Source: an uncultured Acidobacteriaceae bacterium (GTDB taxonomy: Bacteria > Acidobacteriota > Terriglobia > Terriglobales > Acidobacteriaceae). Taken from it: DNA of 7,805 nt. The stretch lies in the NCBI GenBank assembly GCA_937879855.1, contig CALFMO010000033.1, positions 1 to 7,805 on the forward strand, read 5' to 3'. The position numbers and the translations under genes are program-made. The notes under the pieces were generated by a model, which worked only from the letters and a program-made list of their open reading frames with translations, was not told where the DNA came from and did no database searches. Below, piece by piece: positions 5,451 through 7,805 of the stretch (position 1 is its first letter; every line of letters begins with the position of its first letter).

Positions 5451-5605
5451 GGACCCGGTCTCAGGCTTTGCAGGGCGCGAGATCACCAGCAAGTCAAAAC
5501 GGATAGGTTTTTGGTGCGGAACTAAAGCCCGCTGCGAGTCATGGCTAACCCGCGAGATTGGGGATGTTCGGGAGCGGACCGTTTCCGCTAGCCGGTAGTG
5601 AAACG
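5451..5605. other. non-coding stretch before palindrome copy 2
   Basis: About 155 bp without a convincing gene. A small hairpin (AGCGGA at 5573-5578 with TCCGCT at 5584-5589) is present but lacks a T run. The adjoining 76-bp palindrome could itself act to stop plus-strand transcripts. Confidence 0.4.
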
Positions 5606-5681
5606 CGGACGTTCAGGCGTGAGTCTGTAGTATTCCCCGGGATTTGCTGAGGGATAATACACAGGGCGGCCCAAACGTCCG
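5606..5681 (+). repeat. 76-bp double-palindrome element, copy 2
   Basis: Outer arms CGGACGTT (5606-5613) and AACGTCCG (5674-5681) pair perfectly over 8 bp. The inner arm GGGATAATAC is intact, but its partner reads GTAGTATTCCCC, so the inner stem is weakened compared with copy 1. It is inverted relative to copy 1 (2686-2761), same length, no gaps. It sits 111 nt inside the right 25-bp inverted repeat. Confidence 0.8.
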
Positions 5682-5792
5682 GCTCCATCGCCGCCGTACC
5701 ATAGCATGAGAACGCCTGACGAGCCTATGGATATATGGAAACTAAATTCCAGGTGGCGTAACTTCCCAGCGTACGTCACAGGGGCAACCATC

Positions 5793-5817
5793 GGCCCGGT
5801 TTGCGGGGGCCGGCGCA
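5793..5817 (-). repeat. 25-bp terminal inverted repeat, right copy
   Basis: A perfect reverse complement of 2306-2330. Just inside it on the minus strand is CTGTGACGTACGCTGGG, a block also found in the IS3 left end near 2890-2905. It directly abuts the broken OrfA at 5818. Confidence 0.85.
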
Positions 5818-5875
5818 CCATCGCCACTTTAGCCTTGAAGGCACTTGAGTGATTGCGTCGAGATCGACGAGACAT
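5818..5875 (-). pseudogene. IS3-family OrfA stub (about 19 residues)
   Basis: The ATG at 5873-5875 has AAGGAG 6-7 nt upstream and encodes MSRRSRRNHSSAFKAKVAM, a common proteobacterial IS3 OrfA N-terminus. The family sequence would continue with an Ala-rich HTH, but the frame instead runs into the 25-bp inverted repeat at 5817. It belongs to a different IS3 subgroup than the stubs at 2381 and 2819. Confidence 0.75.
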
Positions 5876-5963
5876 GATTCGCTCCTTTTCGAGGGCCGTT
5901 CTTGGCCCTCGGGGAAGCGGAATCATCACTTAGCGGGCTGTTCGGTTATCCGAGGCCAGCTCT
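5876..5963 (-). mobile_element. IS3-family left end with the 45-bp repeat, copy 2
   Basis: The minus-strand leader runs from AGAGCTGGCC at 5963 to the OrfA ATG. Its outer 45 bp (5919-5963) match 244-288 at 43 positions in the same orientation. It starts 21 nt after the stop codon of the exported-protein gene at 5985. Confidence 0.65.
5890..5911 (-). promoter_or_regulatory. 8-bp hairpin in the IS3 leader
   Basis: CGAGGGCC (5890-5897) and GGCCCTCG (5904-5911) form a perfect stem with a 6-nt loop, ending about 8 nt before the AAGGAG of the OrfA stub. Many IS elements carry such a hairpin near the left end to stop read-through transcription or translation entering the transposase gene. A free-standing terminator is less likely because no T run follows. 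Confidence 0.5.
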
Positions 5964-5984
5964 CTTTCTTTATTAACGTTTCAC

Positions 5985-6725
5985 TTAGACGTGAAGGCAA
6001 AGCGACGGATTGGTGCGCGGCGAGGAACTAAAACCGTAGAGCAAAGTGTGGTCCGACGGGCTTAAACCATCGAACTCCAGCGTTACATACTGAGGCTCTC
6101 TTCCATACAGAAGTATTGCGGTGTTCTTATCATCCAATACAACATGAAACGGCTCGCCGGTGAACGGAAGTTCGCCCTCCGCAAAAAATTTAGTAAACGT
6201 TGCCTTGAATCTGATTCTGATAGTGCCTTTTTCTAGCTGAACAACGTCTGGGGTGGCGACAGGTCCGTTATCAATAACTGGAATTGGGCTCTGATTCTCG
6301 CACGTTTGCAGCTGAAAACGGTTTTCGTCGGTGCGTCCGTCCGAGAGTAGCGAACATGTAACCTTTGTTGGTGTAACGCCGAGCGCGGGTGTAACTATGT
6401 CTTCGGTCGTCATAGATGAGGATTCAAGGCGCATGAAAGTTGACCGATACAACCGCTTGTTGTCTGAATAGTCGAAACGCACGAAGTCTCTTCCACCGGC
6501 AATGCCGGGGAAACTTCTCACTCTAGCCGACAGAATTCCATGTCCGGAAAAACAGGAAGTGATAGAATCCGTAGCGAGATATTGTGCTGAACTCACCTCG
6601 CGAATTGTGAACTTCTGATCCGCAACTGCAGTTTGCGACAAAAGCTCTATCGAGCAGAACATTACGAGTACGCCCCGCGTTAGAAGCGTAAGTGCTAAAG
6701 ATCGGCGACCCACAACGATTCTCAT
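5985..6725 (-). CDS. exported protein, candidate immunity partner of the Rhs zincin tip
   Basis: A 246-aa product with a Sec-type signal: basic N-terminus MRIVVGRRS, a hydrophobic core and a likely cut after A33-V-A35 before Asp36. The mature part has four Cys (58, 124, 142, 243) and beta-rich spacing, so a periplasmic or secreted fold with disulfides is likely. I chose the ATG at 6723-6725 because it lies 1 nt past the Rhs stop codon (ATGTGAGATG), which suggests translational coupling, and because it begins the signal peptide. A longer frame from 6782 would overlap the toxin gene. Position directly behind an Rhs tip is the normal place for an immunity gene. I recognise no family. A function as an inhibitor of the HEXXH tip is inference. 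Confidence 0.6.
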   Translation of the reverse strand: MRIVVGRRSLALTLLTRGVLVMFCSIELLSQTAVADQKFTIREVSSAQYLATDSITSCFSGHGILSARVRSFPGIAGGRDFVRFDYSDNKRLYRSTFMRLESSSMTTEDIVTPALGVTPTKVTCSLLSDGRTDENRFQLQTCENQSPIPVIDNGPVATPDVVQLEKGTIRIRFKATFTKFFAEGELPFTGEPFHVVLDDKNTAILLYGREPQYVTLEFDGLSPSDHTLLYGFSSSPRTNPSLCLHV

Positions 6726-6726
6726 C

Positions 6727-7805
6727 TCACATTTCAGCCGGGGCAGTTTGTGACCCGGTCCCGGTCTCCGATGGATCATCAACCATTGGTGTTGCGCCAG
6801 GATTGTTCGGATTATTTTCCGCCTTCCAAATATCGACTGGACTTAAGGTTCCGGTGGGAAAATCCGCATTCATTATGTCCCCCGGCCCGACGGTATGATT
6901 TTCGTCCCACTGAGTATTATAGGTTGTGTGAAATATTTCATGTGCCTGAGCCCCCGACGTGTGGGCCCGGTCGCCAAAGTAATTCGTGCCAACATCGACG
7001 TGGTTTCCTCCTGGTGCCCCCAAGGCCGGTGGGTTACCGCCCGGATAGAGCGCGGGGTTTTCGAGATGCACCGTCACCACAAGAGGGCCGGTTGACCTCG
7101 TTTCCACTACCCGGGTTGTCACTCTGATACTTCCGACCGTTCCGGATAACCGAGCCTCAACGTTGTGGATGAACGCCACCTTGTCGCTATTTCTTACACT
7201 CGGATCAAGATAAAATCGGACAAAAAACGTGAACGTAACGTCATTAGTACCTGAGCCGGTGATCTGAACGAGAAACCCCGTCGGATCCCCGTATTCAAAC
7301 GGATTATTCTTATTGTACATATACGGCTTCTGACTCGCCGGATCACGCACATCGCCCGCATAGGCATCCGGCGTCGTCCAGGTCTGCAGCTGCGGGTCGT
7401 AAGCACGTACGCCTTGGAAGACATTGTAGCCGTCGGAATAGCCATCTTGCGCAGGCGAGCACATATAGCCGCCCTGGCCGACATTGATGCCGGTAAAGCC
7501 TTTGGGCCCGACAAAGCCGGTTGTGCCCGAATAGCTGCCCGAAGAAGTCGCACCGGGCGCCATGCACTGCGTACCGCGCCGGTAGGCGTCCGGATCGCCC
7601 CCAGAACCCGCACCGCTGGTGTTGTGCTCGCCCACCCACAGCCCGCTTAGCTCCCGATCCCACACCGTCAGCCCGCGGTAGTTGGCGTCCAGTGGCGTGT
7701 AGTCGGCCAGCATGCCGACTTTGACGTCGTCGACCTGACCGCTTTGATTGGTGTAGGCGCGAACGAAAATGGGACCGGGTGTGCGAACGAAAAAGGGACC
7801 ACCCA
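6727..7805 (-). CDS. Rhs protein C-terminal part with zincin-like (HEXXH) toxin tip
   Basis: The frame is open from the right edge to TGA at 6727-6729. Counting from the Met at 7713: Rhs core with DYTPLDANYRGLTVWDREL (4-22), the shared core end VRAYDPQLQTWTTPDAYAG (102-120) to NNPFEYGDPTGF (136-147), then a variable tip. The tip holds H258-E-I-F-H262, the zinc-binding HEXXH motif, with H273 as a possible third ligand and D279-I-M-N282 as a Met-turn-like segment. A zinc metallopeptidase toxin is the best reading. The last 40 residues are Pro/Thr/Gly-rich. The sequence upstream of about 7757 becomes two 18-bp repeats that resemble an IS21-type end, so the gene may be cut there although the frame stays open. 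A likely immunity gene starts 1 nt downstream. Confidence 0.75.
   Translation of the reverse strand, partial: GGPFFVRTPGPIFVRAYTNQSGQVDDVKVGMLADYTPLDANYRGLTVWDRELSGLWVGEHNTSGAGSGGDPDAYRRGTQCMAPGATSSGSYSGTTGFVGPKGFTGINVGQGGYMCSPAQDGYSDGYNVFQGVRAYDPQLQTWTTPDAYAGDVRDPASQKPYMYNKNNPFEYGDPTGFLVQITGSGTNDVTFTFFVRFYLDPSVRNSDKVAFIHNVEARLSGTVGSIRVTTRVVETRSTGPLVVTVHLENPALYPGGNPPALGAPGGNHVDVGTNYFGDRAHTSGAQAHEIFHTTYNTQWDENHTVGPGDIMNADFPTGTLSPVDIWKAENNPNNPGATPMVDDPSETGTGSQTAPAEM
7290..7506 (-). repeat. 217-bp Rhs core repeat, copy B
   Basis: The partner of 3928-4144: same orientation, no gaps, about 13 mismatches. Past 7506 the Rhs core continues here but not in copy A, so copy B is the longer, more original context. 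Below 7290 the tip is unrelated to tip 1. Confidence 0.9.
7759..7800. repeat. two 18-bp direct repeats, probable IS21-family end
   Basis: GCGAACGAAAATGGGACC (7759-7776) and GCGAACGAAAAAGGGACC (7783-7800) differ at one base and lie 24 bp apart. Short tandem subterminal repeats of the GGGTCCC-TTTT kind are typical of IS21-family ends, and the element would extend past the right edge. The 24-bp period keeps the Rhs frame open on the minus strand. No transposase gene is visible to confirm it. Confidence 0.5.

Larger units (their letters stand above)
2306..5817. mobile_element. putative 3.5-kb inverted-repeat-bounded cassette with toxin/immunity and TIR cargo
   Basis: Perfect 25-bp inverted repeats at 2306-2330 and 5793-5817 close a 3512-bp segment. 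Inside them a second inverted pair, the 76-bp palindromes at 2686-2761 and 5606-5681, encloses the cargo: exported partner protein, Rhs tip, TIR-like protein and small ORF. The only transposase sequence within it is OrfA debris, so it would need a transposase in trans. The right end abuts a broken IS3 OrfA at 5818. I see no target duplication: flanks are GCATAT on the left and CCATCG on the right. Independent IS debris giving this arrangement by chance remains possible. Confidence 0.45.

Noticed and set aside
5573..5589. Hairpin AGCGGA/TCCGCT as a terminator for the TIR-like transcript
   Set aside because: The stem is only 6 bp and no T run follows on the plus strand.
2306..5817. Simple insertion of the cassette into the OrfA broken at 5818
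   Set aside because: The sequence left of 2306 does not continue that OrfA on the minus strand, and no flanking target duplication is seen.
7759..7800. Direct repeats as a CRISPR array
   Set aside because: Only two 18-bp copies with a 6-nt gap, far too short for repeats and spacers, and no cas gene.

Overview
The window reads as accessory DNA from a diderm (Gram-negative-type) bacterium. The evidence is a lipoprotein signal with a lipobox, two further exported proteins, Rhs-type polymorphic toxin tips, and many proteobacterial-style IS3-family fragments. Base composition is moderately GC-rich. I cannot name the genus from sequence alone. No core metabolic gene, tRNA or rRNA is visible.

Layout. 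(1) Positions 1-100 hold the 3' end of an unrecognised gene. A 22-C homopolymer and a 45-bp IS-end repeat follow. (2) Positions 389-1064, minus strand, are a truncated IS3-family element with OrfA, an A-AAA-G frameshift site and the first half of OrfB. (3) Positions 1144-2157, minus strand, encode a seven-bladed virginiamycin-B-lyase-like propeller lipoprotein with a downstream intrinsic terminator. (4) Positions 2306-5817 are bounded by perfect 25-bp inverted repeats of TG...CA form. Inside is a second inverted pair, two copies of a 76-bp palindromic element (2686-2761 and 5606-5681). The cargo between them is a small exported protein, a 5'-truncated Rhs tip with an HxH-type C-terminal domain (both minus), a TIR-like nucleotide-binding protein and a 67-aa unknown protein (both plus). 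Broken IS3 OrfA genes lie near both ends. (5) Positions 5818-5963 are another IS3 left end with an OrfA stub. (6) Positions 5985-7805, minus strand, hold a second Rhs core whose different tip carries an HEXXH zincin motif. A gene for an exported protein starts 1 nt after its stop. (7) Positions 7759-7800 carry two 18-bp direct repeats like those at IS21-family ends, and the Rhs frame stays open to the edge.

How the parts fit together. The two Rhs segments share a 217-bp core block with no gaps and about 13 mismatches, then diverge completely just after the FEY-(A/G)-D motif. This is the classic Rhs core/tip swap point. Each tip is followed within 1-7 nt by an exported protein that is best read as a cognate immunity protein. 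Because both partners are exported and both tips look like metallopeptidase-type folds, toxins acting in the periplasm are a reasonable inference. The TIR-like gene (PF10137-type, a family that includes anti-phage cyclic-nucleotide effectors) replaces the 5' part of the first Rhs tip. The window is therefore a layered toxin/immunity/defence island assembled by IS activity and recombination. The most novel-looking element is the 3.5-kb inverted-repeat-bounded cassette with its paired 76-bp palindromes.
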